A stretch of DNA of 64,000 nucleotides, taken from contig NMRA01000024.1 of NCBI GenBank assembly GCA_002633005.1, forward strand, positions 163,744 through 227,743, written 5' to 3'. Below, piece after piece: positions 22,368 through 34,739 of this stretch. Position 1 is the stretch's first letter. Each line of letters opens with the position of its first letter. This DNA is from Phoronis australis (Eukaryota; Phoronida; Phoronidae). A model generated the notes under the pieces. It was not told the DNA's origin. It did not search any database and worked only from the letters and a program-made list of their open reading frames with translations. Made by a program: the position numbers and the translations under genes.

Positions 22368-25300
22368 ATGGACGACATTGTAGGAACCTGGGCATTCGAG
22401 TCGTCGGAAAATGACGAAGCTTACGCCAAGGCAGAAGGTACTGTTCATGACGGCGTTTTGTCGTTCAGCAACTTTTCCAGAAGTGAGGGGTTCTGAGCGT
22501 GCGATAACATCTGGCTCCTTTGTTAACTGCCCAGCACAGTCATATGTCCCGTATGACAACAAGCAGGCGAATTATCTCCCAGGCTTCAAAGGGTTACTGA
22601 AATCTGGCAGAATAGACAATCTTAACTTCTGTTGTAGTTGTGCGACTTTGGTGATTCAAAAACTAAATGTGCTCAGCATTTGACAAGGAATTTAGAAGTG
22701 CTATTGGTTTATGTTCAAATACGTTAAAACTTAACTTTCATTTTTAGCAGCACAGCCCAGTCAGGCTAATACGATCTGATCGGAGATTAGAGCAATTATC
22801 GAACAAACGAGAGCCGGCCCTCCAACCATGAATGCCAGAGTGGAGTTGTGTAAGATATTGGCTACAGGGATGATCTTCCCAACTTGTTGGGCATAGAATC
22901 GAACAAGTTGGGAGCAACGGGAAAACGCCGCAATGGATCGAATTTTTGTTGTCACTCTATTTATTTTTTGAAGCAACTAGCAATAATCTCAGCTTATCTT
23001 AAACCATATCGATGGAGGTTGGCCAAAAGATCCGTCACAAAGGTTCTTTAGTCATTATTTTTGTACGTACTACAGCCTCTGCACAGCTGTACGTACACGA
23101 GATAAAGCTAGCTGCGTTGCAATGTTCAGCTACACACCGGGCTAACTGACTCATTTGGTGCAAAGTTGTATATTGAATAGACACATTTTGGCGATAGTCT
23201 CCACAGACCTAGCTGGCTGACTATACTTACGAAGCTCAAGCGGTTTAAGGGTGGGCCACCGGACTGATTTGGGTCGAAATTTGTGCCATTAAAACTGTAC
23301 TCTTCCTTGAGTAAAGCAAATATTTTGCAGGTGTTACTTCAAAGCATCAGGTTACTCAGCCACACATTTTTTGTCTCTAAGCTTCCGATAAAACGATCAG
23401 TATATCCCAATCCTTTCCATAACGGTTCGTATTGACTACATGTACCGTATCAGCCAATTGTAGTTTTATTAGCCAGCAAGCCAGCTAGATGAATGAAGAC
23501 TATATATCGTCAAATTTAGTAGACAACGCTGCATCAAGACTTAAATCTTTTGTATTGAATGAATTTGAATTCAATAGCCCAGCACGCTGTGTATATAATA
23601 CCACTACGGATACATGTAAATATAGAAATAGCTATGAGTTTGACTACGATTTAAGTGCCTGTTCGATGAGATACCAACAAATTATTGGCATTCAAGATAC
23701 CGTTGTTACTTCCTGAAAAAAGTTAATAATGTGAAGACATTATTAGGAGGTACAATAATGGCTGACGTGGAACTCAGCTCTGGACAAGGGTTGTCTCGGA
23801 CATCTGTCAAGTTTCGCTGTTACACTGAGAAAACGTGACCGAATTCCAAAGCCTCAAACTAGATTTACTCCTGTTACCCTCAGCTAACCCACTCTGACAA
23901 TTTGAGACCCAGACATATTGACATTGCCAATTGAAAGTGGCTACGGATAGCTGAAACAAATACATCTGCGCCACTTCCACCATATTTACTTTATCGAAGT
24001 CTGACAAACACAAAATGCCAGAAGTGTACAGCGTTTAAGCGTACGTGTACTTAACAGCAAACCCTTTACCACTTATTCCCGGTGATATTTCACTGAAACT
24101 GTTGCCATATGGAGCCCCGGACATCACAATTACAGGGTCCTGGGGAGAAGTAACCATGATCATGGACCATGCTATACCACAGAACGACCTATCTACGATT
24201 CCAGGTCTTTGACTCCACGGATTACTTATCCGTTCTCATAGACTGAGCTTCATTCAGATGTCATATGGGTTTGAACAGCTAGGGTCCGTGAGTGCCAGTA
24301 CAGTTGTCGTGACGGTTCTTAAGTAAAGCGACGCGATTAAGTGCGCCTGTAACTTATTCCGTACCACGTTGCTGACGATGAGAAAGCTGTTCTGCACTAT
24401 TAGAATGTTTAAAGTTTCGGTGGAGGTTACTACATTGTGGCTAATGTTGGGAATTATATATGAATTTCAGTTGAGTTCCACATTGCTGATTGTTAACCTA
24501 ACTTACTAGCAAAGAAAACAATGATTTTTTGCGCAAGTGTATCAAGATGGATTAATTTCTTTTTGCGCTTCACGGGTTATTCATACGTATATTGCTGGAC
24601 GTGTATTTAGCTGATCATTATTTCTGGCACATACCATATCCTGCAAGCACTTTTCTTAACTGTTCTCTGTAAATTAAGAATCCTTATTCTCACCTATCGC
24701 AACTACAGTCTATACTCACGCCTCCATTTTACAAACCAATCGCTACTGTTTACTTTTCACATTCGTAGAATTATGAATGAAAATAATCACCTTCCCCAGT
24801 TCTAGATAAGATAGACACCCACTCACTTGCAAGATATCACAGGACAACGGTCTTGCTCAATTATATTTCATCTCATTTTATTTTTCCCTAACAACGACAA
24901 ATCCAATGGGTAACAAACGTATGAATGGTAAATTATAATTAACATCTCATTTTCCTATTTATTGCCTTTTTATGCTGCATTCTATTGTTGGTCCTCAATT
25001 AAGCGGCTCTTCAATTTGCCTTTCGGGATATTAGTATATATAACAGCTTCCTTATTTAATATGCACTTTTCTAAAGTTTTGCTTTTCATCCAAAAATGGG
25101 GAAACTTATATCAATATATGAAATCCTATGTAAAGTATGATTATAAGTGGGAACACCTGTAACAGTAAAGAGTGACCAACCAACGCTAATTTTGAATTTG
25201 GGTGCCACAAAGACATCAGAGGCGAAAATGCCAGAGTGGGTCCACCTATATAAATACAGCTTAACCCATCATGAAGGATTCACTTAAACTTATATAAGTG

Positions 25301-28195
25301 GCCCCTTCGGGGTGGGCTCAACTATATTCATATAAGTCTTAGAGCATAATGATGGGTCCGCTTATATTTATATAGGTGGACTTCGGGGTGGGCTCATCAT
25401 TTGTACCCACATATGAGGGTTTCACCTGTAAGGGGGATTCCTGCTATGTTCATTAAGATAGATCCCCCGTGGTGGGGTACATACACGTGTGCCCACGATG
25501 GTTCCATCTATGTGTACGTAATTCCCGCCATGGCAGGTCTATTTGCGCTGATTTTATTTGGATAAGGGCTCTGGCTGTGGGCAAAATCATTTATCTCTAG
25601 AAAACGCGACACGTCATTAAGTAATGTTTGAATGGCTAGATAAAACTGGACGCTTTAAGATTTTACAGTGTGGCGAAATAATGTAGGTCCTGGCACAGCT
25701 GTGGAACTAGAGATACTGTCAACAAAACATTTACGGGCCAGTTACAAAGTTAATGCTCAGTGATATCACTATGATTGACTATTGTGTTGTTTTAGGACCT
25801 ATTACAGGAGGGTGCTCATATGCTGTATGTTCTATGGCTAAATGGCAGTTAAGTAGTTGGTAGACAGAGTTTAGTGCAGCCTACGGTTCATTTTGCGAGC
25901 TTATATGTTAGAATAGCTGCCAAAACAACACAATATCCGAATATAATGGTAGCAAGCCTCGGGATTTTGACGAAATGACGAAGAGGTTTTTGGAAATGTC
26001 GTAAAGCTAAGACTCGTGTTATGTAGGATTCTCTAAACAATTTGGTCTTACGCCCATACATCATAACTACTGAATAAAGCTTTAGATATGTTTCATTAGC
26101 ACATCACAATCTAGAAATAATTTGTATAAATTATAGTCAGTAACTAACAGTTACGGGCATATTCTCACGGACTTTGTATTTTGCTGAAGTGACATTTAAT
26201 TCCAAAAGCTGTTGTGTGAAGCTTTAGACCAAATTTCTGGTGCTCTGTTTCATGAAAAGTGACATGTCATTGATGTTTAGGCCTATACCACCATACAACT
26301 CACCGAGTCTGCACACAATGACTCACCGGTAGTCAGCAAGTGTTGGTGTTCACGGTAGTGCCTTTATTCTTATGTTTGAGGTGTTACTAGAGCACTATTC
26401 ACGTGACACGGCGTGGAAAAGTAAACAACAATCAACGCCTTGAAGTTTGTCTGATTTTCTCGAAAATCCCTGTTTTACAGCTTATTTGCGAATTCACCAG
26501 TGCTGGTTGAGTTCTTTACCACTGCAATGTGTCATTCAAAATCACGATAACTTTGTCATTCATGAGTAAAAACTGCTTGCATTTTCGAGCTTGCAAGACT
26601 TTCCTATGAACACGGGGGGGGACATTACGTGAAAATGTAGAAATTATGGCGTCATATAATAAAGCCATGTATTTTCGATTTTTAGGGACACCTATCGAAA
26701 TGGTGAAGAAAATGAATCAAAAGGGAACAACCATGGTCTACGAAGCCCTAGGAGATGGTCGCTACAAGAATGTTTTCACAAGCGAAGCCACTGGAGCCAT
26801 TGAAACCGGCACCGACATAAACAAACCTGTAACAAGCAAGATAAATTTTGGTGGACACGAATTCGAGGTATTAGCCTGCTCACATACAGGCGACAGTGGC
26901 GGATTTGAGGGGGAGGAGGGGGTAAGGGGGGGGCCATGCCTGAAATAGCGGGTTGTGACCGTGCTTTTGTTTCCACTGAAATAATTCCACAAGCGGCTAC
27001 CAATGGCCCTGGTCTACTAAACGAAGGGAGAGAGTACGTTAACGTGAATGCACAAAATTTTACATTTTTTGCTTTCTGTTGAAGGCCTATACTCGTTTAC
27101 AATTTACTCAATGTAACGTTGAGATACTTTTGAGTTGACAGTTTGTTTTTCAAATTGTTGGTTCCTCGCACTCTCTCAAAAAAGCTTGAAACTTCACTGA
27201 AGAGCAGACGAGACGATTGGTAGGTCTTTGGTATGATTTGGTCGTGTTGTTTTTTTCTGTTTTTTGGCTTTCAAACTTGCCTAATCGACTCTCTTAATTG
27301 CAAAAAAAAACAGGGAAAAGCCAGCTGAGCTCAGGGCCATACTCATTGATACTGCAAGTTTGCGTTTGTTCTATGTTCAAATCGAGTCGAGCTTGTGTAG
27401 ACTACGTCGAGGAGGTTGTGAGCCGTGGGTTGAGGCGGTCGTGGGTCGAGGAGGTCGTTGGGTGTGGGGGTCGAGGGGGTCTTAGAACAATCCTGAAATT
27501 TTCATTTGAGACTCGAACTCATAGCTTTAATAATGGGCTCATCAGGTGCAAAATAGGATTAGGCATTTACTCACGTAAACCATACTACACTCGAGCACAG
27601 CATAATACTCTGTACTAAAGCAGAACAGAAAATGTCCAAAATAATTTCAAGTTCGATTTCAAGTGAAAAGATTACACCCTGGTCATTGAAACGTCAGAAA
27701 AACCTCCAACTTGTCAGTTATGACACGTGACATCTAGTGGGAGATTGATTTTCGATGGGATGAAAGTGCATAACATTATTTTTATTTCAAGTGCTAACTC
27801 ACGAAGTTCAAGTCCGATGGCATGTTTTTAAGAATATGTCATACTTGCTTCAACAGAGAAGAATTGCAGTGGCAGGTGTAAGACTTTTATGTTTGGCTTG
27901 AAAACGCCTTTACTCATCTTTAATATTACGTGTACTCCTATTTCACATAAGTTGCCTTTAAAAACTTCGGTGTCGAAAATCCCAGACTGCCTTTCCCGCA
28001 TCCGGTACACGCATTAATGGAGCTGTTATATGTTGTTTCGTTCAGTGTTTCAATAATTCAAAGTATCACTTATGTGTCCAGATTACCATGGCGACGAAAT
28101 ACGAGGGCGATGGAAAATGGAACTCTACGCACACTCACACCGGAGGCAAAGTAGTCCAAGAGATCATGCAAGTGACTGGAGACACGATGAAACTA
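22368..28195 (+). CDS. Fatty-acid-binding protein (lipocalin-like FABP/CRBP family), exons 1-3
   Basis: Exon 1 (22368-22437) encodes MDDIVGTWAFESSENDEAYA and three more codons, the family's N-terminal GTW signature. It ends in phase 1 (GAAG/GTACTG). Exon 2 (26686-26867, acceptor TTTTTAG) encodes GTPIEMVKKMNQKG through GGHEFEV-like sequence. It ends in phase 0 (CGAG/GTATTA). Exon 3 (28082-28195, acceptor GTGTCCAG, donor CTA/GTGAGT) encodes ITMATKYEGDGKWNSTHTHT through GDTMKL. Phases 1-0-0 and exon sizes match the conserved four-exon FABP structure, so the 122 residues seen are most of a roughly 135-140-residue cytosolic lipid carrier. Exon 4, with the family's C-terminal Arg-x-Tyr, was not found. 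Introns are 4.2 and 1.2 kb. Confidence 0.85.
22438..25235 (+). other. Intron 1 of the FABP gene, first part: no recognised feature
   Basis: Intronic sequence. An open frame of 75 codons at 23489-23716 has a protein-like composition but no recognisable family and no splice context. Nothing else is supported. Confidence 0.45.
25236..25440. repeat. Foldback and direct repeat in FABP intron 1
   Basis: GTCCACCTATATAAATACAG (from about 25238) is complementary to the segment at about 25351-25373 (CTTATATTTATATAGGTGGA). Inside are two direct copies, about 100 bp apart, of a segment ending TTCGGGGTGGGCTCA, and a palindromic CTTATATAAG. It could be a decayed miniature element. Confidence 0.5.
26894..26945 (+). 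mobile_element. CAGTGGCGGAT-type transposon end in FABP intron 2
   Basis: CAGTGGCGGATTTGAGGGGG, followed by G-rich sequence, starts only 26 bases after the exon 2 splice donor. It matches the left end of the short elements at 62418 and 45434. No matching right end or 5-bp duplication was found, so the copy may be truncated. Confidence 0.5.
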
Positions 28196-28659
28196 GTGAG
28201 TTTTATTGACCGGCAATCTGTATTGAATCATCGGTGTCCGTTATCGTTCACGCTATGATCCTAACACTCTTCATCTGTATCACTGTCTCCCGGTGTGAGC
28301 AACTTTAATGATAACCGATGTTGTCCACAATGACCTTTCACGGGATGATCGAGAACTGATTCGTACACATACCCAGAATAACAATCTAAATATTTTTTAC
28401 AATCCCCTTTGCGCATGCCTAGAATGATGAATTACTTGTATGCGGGAAATGTTACCCCCAAGTTCACCTTGCGTTACTAGGCCGGCACCTCACACTTTGT
28501 CATTCAAGGCATGCAAAAGAGGAGCTGTCAGGTCCATGAGATCCGTTCTTCACCTTGATTGGGAAAGTACACGTATGTGATTTGGTGGATAAAACGGAAT
28601 ACGGTTTTCCCATAATCCATTACACGACACCTACCAATATTCCCACGCAACAGCTTTAA

Positions 28660-28853
28660 AATTACTTATTGTTATTAAAATGAAATTTCGGACCTCAAAA
28701 ATGGGGCTCCTTAAATTAATATAGGGGGGGGGGGGGGNNNNNNNGACCAGAGTCCCCGGAGAGCGAGGTTCCCTATATCAATATAAGGGTCCTCATTTTC
28801 GAGCACCGAAATTCAATTTTTTGTCTGCGTCATTTTAATAAGAATAAGTCATT
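28660..28853. mobile_element. 194-bp foldback miniature element with TTAA duplication and a gap at its centre
   Basis: TTAA stands at 28656-28659 and 28854-28857. The ends AATTACTTATTGTTATTAAA and, in reverse complement, AATGACTTATTCTTATTAAA match. Inner arms share TTTCGG and TATTAATATAGG-type blocks. A poly-G run and N at 28738-28744 sit at the hairpin centre, where assembly failed. It lies in intron 3 of the FABP gene or just downstream. Confidence 0.65.
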
Positions 28854-31414
28854 TTAACTAATAAATTGTTTCTCCTCAAAAAGGTTACACCAGTACCTTA
28901 GCAGAGACCAGACGGCTTCGATCTGCTCTGGCTCTTTATTGGTTAATGTACGACACCCAGTGTCTTAGCAGCGAGTGCTGGTCCTCTCAACAAGGTTGCA
29001 GATTGGTTTGCTAGTCACAAACTCCTTTAATTTTTCAATTACACTTTAATGCTCACTGGATAACAGTAATGCATTACTGATCGTGTATACCTCATTAGTG
29101 TTTGTTCGTAGTAAATGCGCACGTGACTTTCCAAACAAGGAAGTCACTACATTCTTGCGCTAGATTTTGGGCTTGCACGAAGCCAACTGCCCTGTAGGTC
29201 GGAAAGGAAGCTATGAAAAAGGTCTGTTGTTGCGACACAAAAATACTGACAAATGACGGTGAATGGGATGATGGCAAATGATTGACAAAACTTCAGATGG
29301 TAAATGGCGACTTGTGTGCGTGCGATTTTCAGATTGTCTTATTATCTCGTATTGCACACATTTCCTGATATTCGCATTACCAACATGTCGCCGGGATAGC
29401 CGTCATAAGTTTTCTTTGAAAAAACACTTAGGCTTTTAAAACTTACAAGTATGATTCGTTACAGCTGGATCGCCTTTCACGCAATTGGTGAAAACTTTGT
29501 TAGCAAAACTTCATGGAAATTTGTTATCGTTCACAGGTTTATACGTGTAACGGTGTCAGCGGTTCGTCCATTTACAAGAAAGTAGCTTGAAGGAGCAAAA
29601 CTACAACCGTGCCCAAACGTAGAGTTTACGCCAACGTAAGATATACAAGAGATGTTTTGAGGATAAGGCGACATACTTAATAGGCATTGCGCTTCTTCGG
29701 TAACAGAAATAAAAATTCAATGGTAAATAATTGTTTGCTGGATTTTCTATTTCACACATACACTGCACTGAGGGACAGATAGGGTTGGGAGGGCACAGGA
29801 GGAGAGGGAGAGGGGATGGGTGCTGCAAAGGACTTGAAGGAGTTATGGAGGGAGGGAGGGAAAATGACTTGTTAGAGACATCATCATAAAACTCAGTGAT
29901 GTCTCATCTTGTTCATTATTTAGATTAAATGTGATTTCTGGCGGTTCTCTCAAAGAGGAGGCCTTAAATATGGCTTATCGTTTTATGCAGCCATACCATG
30001 GAACATAAAATTATCGTGTCGACGAGACTATACATTTTTCGAGTCTCGTCTTAGAAACAATGAAGTGACAGTCCTTCTTCAAGGCCAAAATTCACTTCTA
30101 ATTTGAACATTGTGGGAACAAAATTTTTAACGGTAATTAAAGCGCCATCGAACCTATATTTCCTGTCAATAATTTTAGTTATGACGTAGTCCCATTGGCT
30201 CCTAGTCTTGTCCCTTACGCAGTTTAGAAGTGATCGCTGAGCTCGGGAATAATTGACAGGTTCGCTTTTTCATCAGACCAAGCAAATAAAATTTCAGCTC
30301 ACAGTGTTAATTATATTCCCCAGATGCGAAGAGAGATTTCTGGGATTGCAAGTTTACATAGAACTGAATTTTTGTTGATAAATTACGTAATAATTAGGAT
30401 ATGCTTATTACATTTGCGTGTGAAGCAACAAGACAAGGGCTTGCCACGTGTTGTATTGTGGGTAAATAAACTTAGAATGAGAGTGGTGCCGCACAATTTC
30501 AGGACGGGCCTATTACTACCTCCAGTGGTTCTCTTCCTCATGTTTTTTACATGTATCATTTGTAAAAGTATAGTCCCACAGCTTAACTCTCAAGAAAAGG
30601 TAATTTAGGAAGTTATATACATGAAAGACAACCATCTTTAGATCAGCGAGGCAGCCGGGGAGGAATGCGCTCGATAACTTGAAGCTTTGGATTCCCAGTC
30701 AGCTTGACTTGCGATGTGCATTACAGTGGGGTGGGAGTCCCACTTATTTCTCTAACTGACTCGTGGACGATAGTGAATGGATCAATAAGATTAGTCAATT
30801 AGCTCAGTCGGCGTTCCTTATATCCCCCACACTAATGGGATGAGAGATTTCTGGTATTCCCGGCTCAACATCATATGAACCCGCTTCTCACCTCAAATGA
30901 CCACTTACCGTTATCGCATCCGCCTCAAATTGTTTCTTAGTCAAACTGGATGTAACTTCAGGCTTCAGAAGACCTGATACTTCTCCAATACTGGAGACCG
31001 TGCTCGGCCAATCATATGACATGCCGTGATAATGAAGAGACTAGTCTCATTAACGAACGACCAAAATGCCTTTTCATCTGTGTATGAAACATGTCCAGAT
31101 CAATCTTGCAAAGGTAATTACGGTAGTCCAAATCAAAAGATCTCTACTTGGACAGAACGTGACTTTTTAGCCGCTTTGAATTTGTTTTACGTGGCGGCAA
31201 TTTTTTGAGGTTGTCCTATATCAGTCAATAGTGCCAACAATATGGTGGGTGAGAAGTGGAGATTGTCTTATATCAGTCAACAGTGCCAGCGATACAGTGC
31301 ATGAGAAGCGGAATGCGCTCTTGGTGCTAATCTTAGTTCAGGCATTTATTTATAAAGTGGTATAAAGTACACGAATAGCGGATTTGCAGCGCAAACGAAC
31401 TGCGCATTGCGCAT

Positions 31415-31699
31415 GTGCGAGTTACTTCCTGCGCGAAGGCTCATGGGATAGCTTGTGGTCAGGCATGTCTTAAAGTCCTTCTCTCACGCGTTGTTAACCC
31501 TTATTACATGGTTAGAAGATGTTATAAGGATCCAAGAAGTACCTACCCCATAACTAATACACGATCCGTACTCGAAAACAGTTTAAATGAACGCGCCACT
31601 CACGATTCGCACCCGAAGAAACACCGCATTTTTGAACTTGCCGCGAACCCGGAAGTACAATTCATTCAGGAACCCAGGCCGAGAAAACGCCGTCAGTGA
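31415..31699 (+). CDS. Unrecognised open frame at the left end of the THAP transposon
   Basis: A 94-codon frame starts inside the left end of the element; the first ATG in frame is at about 31508. It is basic, with an RPRKRRQ tail, and contains PKKHRIFELAANPE. I do not recognise a family. It runs toward the minus-strand THAP gene, so the element may carry two convergent genes. It could also be chance. Confidence 0.25.
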   Translation: MRVTSCAKAHGIACGQACLKVLLSRVVNPYYMVRRCYKDPRSTYPITNTRSVLENSLNERATHDSHPKKHRIFELAANPEVQFIQEPRPRKRRQ

Positions 31700-32423
31700 C
31701 CCAAATTTCGCCACAAAACTTGCAATAACTTTACAGTGCTTGCCCCAATTTTGATACTTTTTCGATTTTTACTGAGTAGATTGTACTACCTTTCCGATGA
31801 TAGCAAAGTACTTTTTCAAAACGAGGAAAAAATAAAACCGAAAAAAAATTGGTTCGACCCATATTGGTTCCTAGGTTCGACCCGCCTACGTAAGGAACTA
31901 AACACCAATGCTATTTTAACATACTAAGTACGCGTAACATTCCAAAAAAATCAACGACCACTAACTACAAACTATAAATACACTACATATGCAAACGAAT
32001 CACGATGTATTACTAATAAAACAAAATAATGAAGACTTTTTGAGCAAGCCATTGCACATTCAGTTACAAGGAAAAAATGGCCGCGTTCAGGACAAGTTCC
32101 TGAACTGATGAGCCGGAAATGTGGGGACGGAAATAACCGATGACAACCGGTAATTATACGCTCAGAGAGAAGGGTCAAATACTGTTAAAAAATCGCTTTT
32201 GGCAAGAAAGGCGAAAAGAATATAAAGAAAGGGTGTCGAAAATAAGAATTTATGTAGTAAGTATTTTCGGATACTGGAACCACATGGGCAGTTTGCAAGA
32301 AGGACTTTAAGGAGGCTGGATAGTGTGGAGTGATTTGCAAACTAAAAACCATGTTTCATTTTTTTTTGCTTTATAATACCAAGCAAGTTCTCTCTCTCGT
32401 TTGTAAACGCAGCGTAGCTATGG

Positions 32424-33582
32424 TCAGTGACCGGGGGCACGACTGTCGTCATGTTCAGTATTGGGGCTATCGGCGTTGATTTCGAAATCTCCTCCGGTTT
32501 CAGACAAGTTGAGAGTTCTTGGGTTGCTTACCTTTGTAGCTTTCGCCGTGGATATGCTAGAGACGTTAATTTTAAGAGGAAACTCCGTCGGAATGTTGTT
32601 CTCATACGTCTTTTTTCCACCAGGAAAATGTTCGCTGCACACACGAAGGCCCCTAGGCAATTACATCGCACTGGATGCTGCAGGCATTCAGGTGTGATAG
32701 TACAGTGTACATCCTCACAAAAAGTTACTCATTTCAAAATACAGCAAATAAAATCAAATGAACCATACATATAGGAACACGGAGTTATAATTAACATATA
32801 CCACGACTCTGGATACAGTTTAGTCAGCAAAACTTGAACAAATCGATGAAAATCTGTCGCGGTTTGCTCGAGTTTCTCTCAGTTACCGGGTGCCATTTTG
32901 AGGAAGTTACGTGAAATTACGCATGCTGACGAATAAAAAGTCCAAGGGACACACATCTTACAAGTTTCACCCGATACCTTCTCATGCCATTTTACAAGTG
33001 TCGCACGCTAGCATCACGCGCTAGCGTCACGCGCTTCGCTCAGTCTCGCCCTAACCTTTGCCTAACTCACACGATTCAGTTGACATGCTTTGCGGTTATC
33101 GCGCACGCGGTGACAAAATTAACGGCAACCAAAAAAGTGGAGTTGTAATTCTTCGCCAAAGTCAACTTAATTCTCACAACTAAGCTTCATCAAAGATATG
33201 TATAGAAGTAGAAAGGACCAATGATGAAAGTAAGCGTTGTTTAAATGTACAATGTATTATTGACGAGGTGAAAACTCGAAATCGGTAACCCAAATCCGGT
33301 CACGGCCCGTTTAAAATACACTGAAGTAACGAAATGAGTACAGAAAGTGAATGGAAGTATTGTAGCCACTATATGGCCAACCGAGGGCTACGTGTTGCCT
33401 ACTAGATGGCCCCGCGTTGGTTTGAATGCGCTAAATCTCCCCTTACTCCCAGCTCTCCTAATGTTGTTTATCCATTTTTCACGAAGTTCTTGATTTGCAG
33501 GGAACACATAAAAACTCAGATTTTTATCTCTCTTGTTGTTTTTGAAGCAACCAGGAACACAACAAGTGTATCCGCCGTAAGT
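32424..33582 (-). pseudogene. THAP-domain protein of the AT-duplication transposon, split over two exons
   Basis: The first part (about 33582-33375, minus) reads YTCCVPGCFKNNKRDKNLSF, then FPANQELREKWINN and FSAFKPT, giving the two N-terminal zinc-ligand Cys and the conserved FP and W. The second part (about 32653-32424) reads GLRVCSEHFPGGKKTYENNIP, giving the last Cys and His and the Pro-containing tail. It is preceded by TTGCCTAG, a possible acceptor. A donor at CAACAC/GTAGCC would keep the frame, but is not certain. A stop lies just upstream of the first Cys, so the start codon must be in another exon or is lost. The frame ends at 32424 without a transposase core. Confidence 0.65.
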
Positions 33583-34690
33583 CAGTTTTCTTCGCGCTCA
33601 TACCGCGACGTATTATGCTTGTTACTATGGCCGCTTTCGGAATCCTGACCACAGCACCCACAATGCACCATTTTAACCTAATTTCAATATGGCGTCGCTG
33701 CAAATCCGCTATTATAGTGAGTGGTTCATTTCCTTCATCATTTGTCCAATTGTCAGGGGTACGTGAAAGTGAATGATGTGATTGGTCACGTTACAGACCC
33801 CCATACAAAGCTTACAATAGCTTTATCCGGGCTTCAACGAATTGATCTTTGAATTATTTGGAATGGTCACAACATCGAACATCTGCATGCACTGCTAAGA
33901 ATAATGAAACAGCCTACATACTGAAAAAATGTGTTAATTTCAACTAGTAACGTAAAAACATTGTCGGATAACCTGCTAGATATACTTTTTGGCTCAGTAT
34001 GTACTAAAACGAACCATTTTCAAATGCAAAGATGCGGTAACTATCTAGTAAAATGTTATGATCCTGGAAACATTAGACGATAGTAAGTCTTCAGTCTAAA
34101 TGTGCGCCGTTGTTTCCGCAGCTCGTCTCCAAGCCTCAAGATGGCAGTGATCAGGTTAGACGTCTCTATGGCCGGTCTCTGGTTTGCAAACGCGACCCGG
34201 TCTCTCCATAACCTTTTGCGCTTTACAACGTGATGCGAGCCGGTCCAACGGAATTAAACTACCCGGGGGTAAAACTGAAGTCATTTGAGCTGTCTCAAAC
34301 ATGTAATACAAATTCAAGGTTTAAATTTATCATTTTCAGATTGCTCGAATCTCTCCTCCTACATTTAACATTTTTCCGTCAGCCCATCATTTGTGTGTCA
34401 AATATGTATGCGAGTTGTTTGAGGCTTGACTGGGATTGACAGTTTTCCTTTAACGAACTCCAGAAAGAACGAGTTTGTGATCCGCTTTTAAATCGAAATA
34501 AGTCACATGCCAAACATACCTCGTCATCTCGTCATCTCGCGAAGTGTAGCGAGTGTAAAAAATTATAGAGAGACTAGGACACGTTTAGTCATATGCAGCT
34601 TCGTTCCCAAGCCTCAAGATGGCGCTTATCAGGTTAGTCCATAGACATCACAATACTGATGTCTCTTTAGCCATTTTGAGGCATTTTCAA

Positions 34691-34739
34691 GAAAGACGTC
34701 GCTCTAGTCGTTGGGTCGCCAACCGAAGCGACGTCTTTC
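34691..34739. repeat. Hairpin with 13-bp perfect stem
   Basis: GAAAGACGTCGCT (34691-34703) is exactly complementary to AGCGACGTCTTTC (34727-34739), with a 23-base loop. No downstream T run or other context assigns a function. Confidence 0.6.

Larger units (their letters stand above)
31377..33710. mobile_element. 2.3-kb THAP transposon with perfect 15-bp inverted repeats and AT duplication
   Basis: The ends are AGCGGATTTGCAGCG at 31377-31391 and its exact complement at 33696-33710. AT on each side gives, after excision, ACGAATTATAG, matching the unoccupied site ACAAGAATTATAG in R1 copy C at about 61099. A THAP protein is encoded on the minus strand from the right end, and a separate open frame runs on the plus strand from the left end. 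From memory, AT duplications with a THAP transposase suggest the ISL2EU group; no catalytic core was recognised here. Confidence 0.75.
29100..34100 (+). repeat. Repeat R1, copy B, interrupted by a THAP transposon
   Basis: R1 sequence runs 29100-31376 and resumes at 33711-34100; removing 31377-33712 restores continuity with copy C (61085-61140). It shares with copy A the block from TAGTAAATGCGCACGTGAC on, and with copy C the block from 29830 to its end near AGTAAGTCTTCAGTCTAA. An A-box-like TTAGCTCAGTCGGC at about 30800 recurs in copy C (about 60558). No coding frame survives between copies. Confidence 0.7.
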
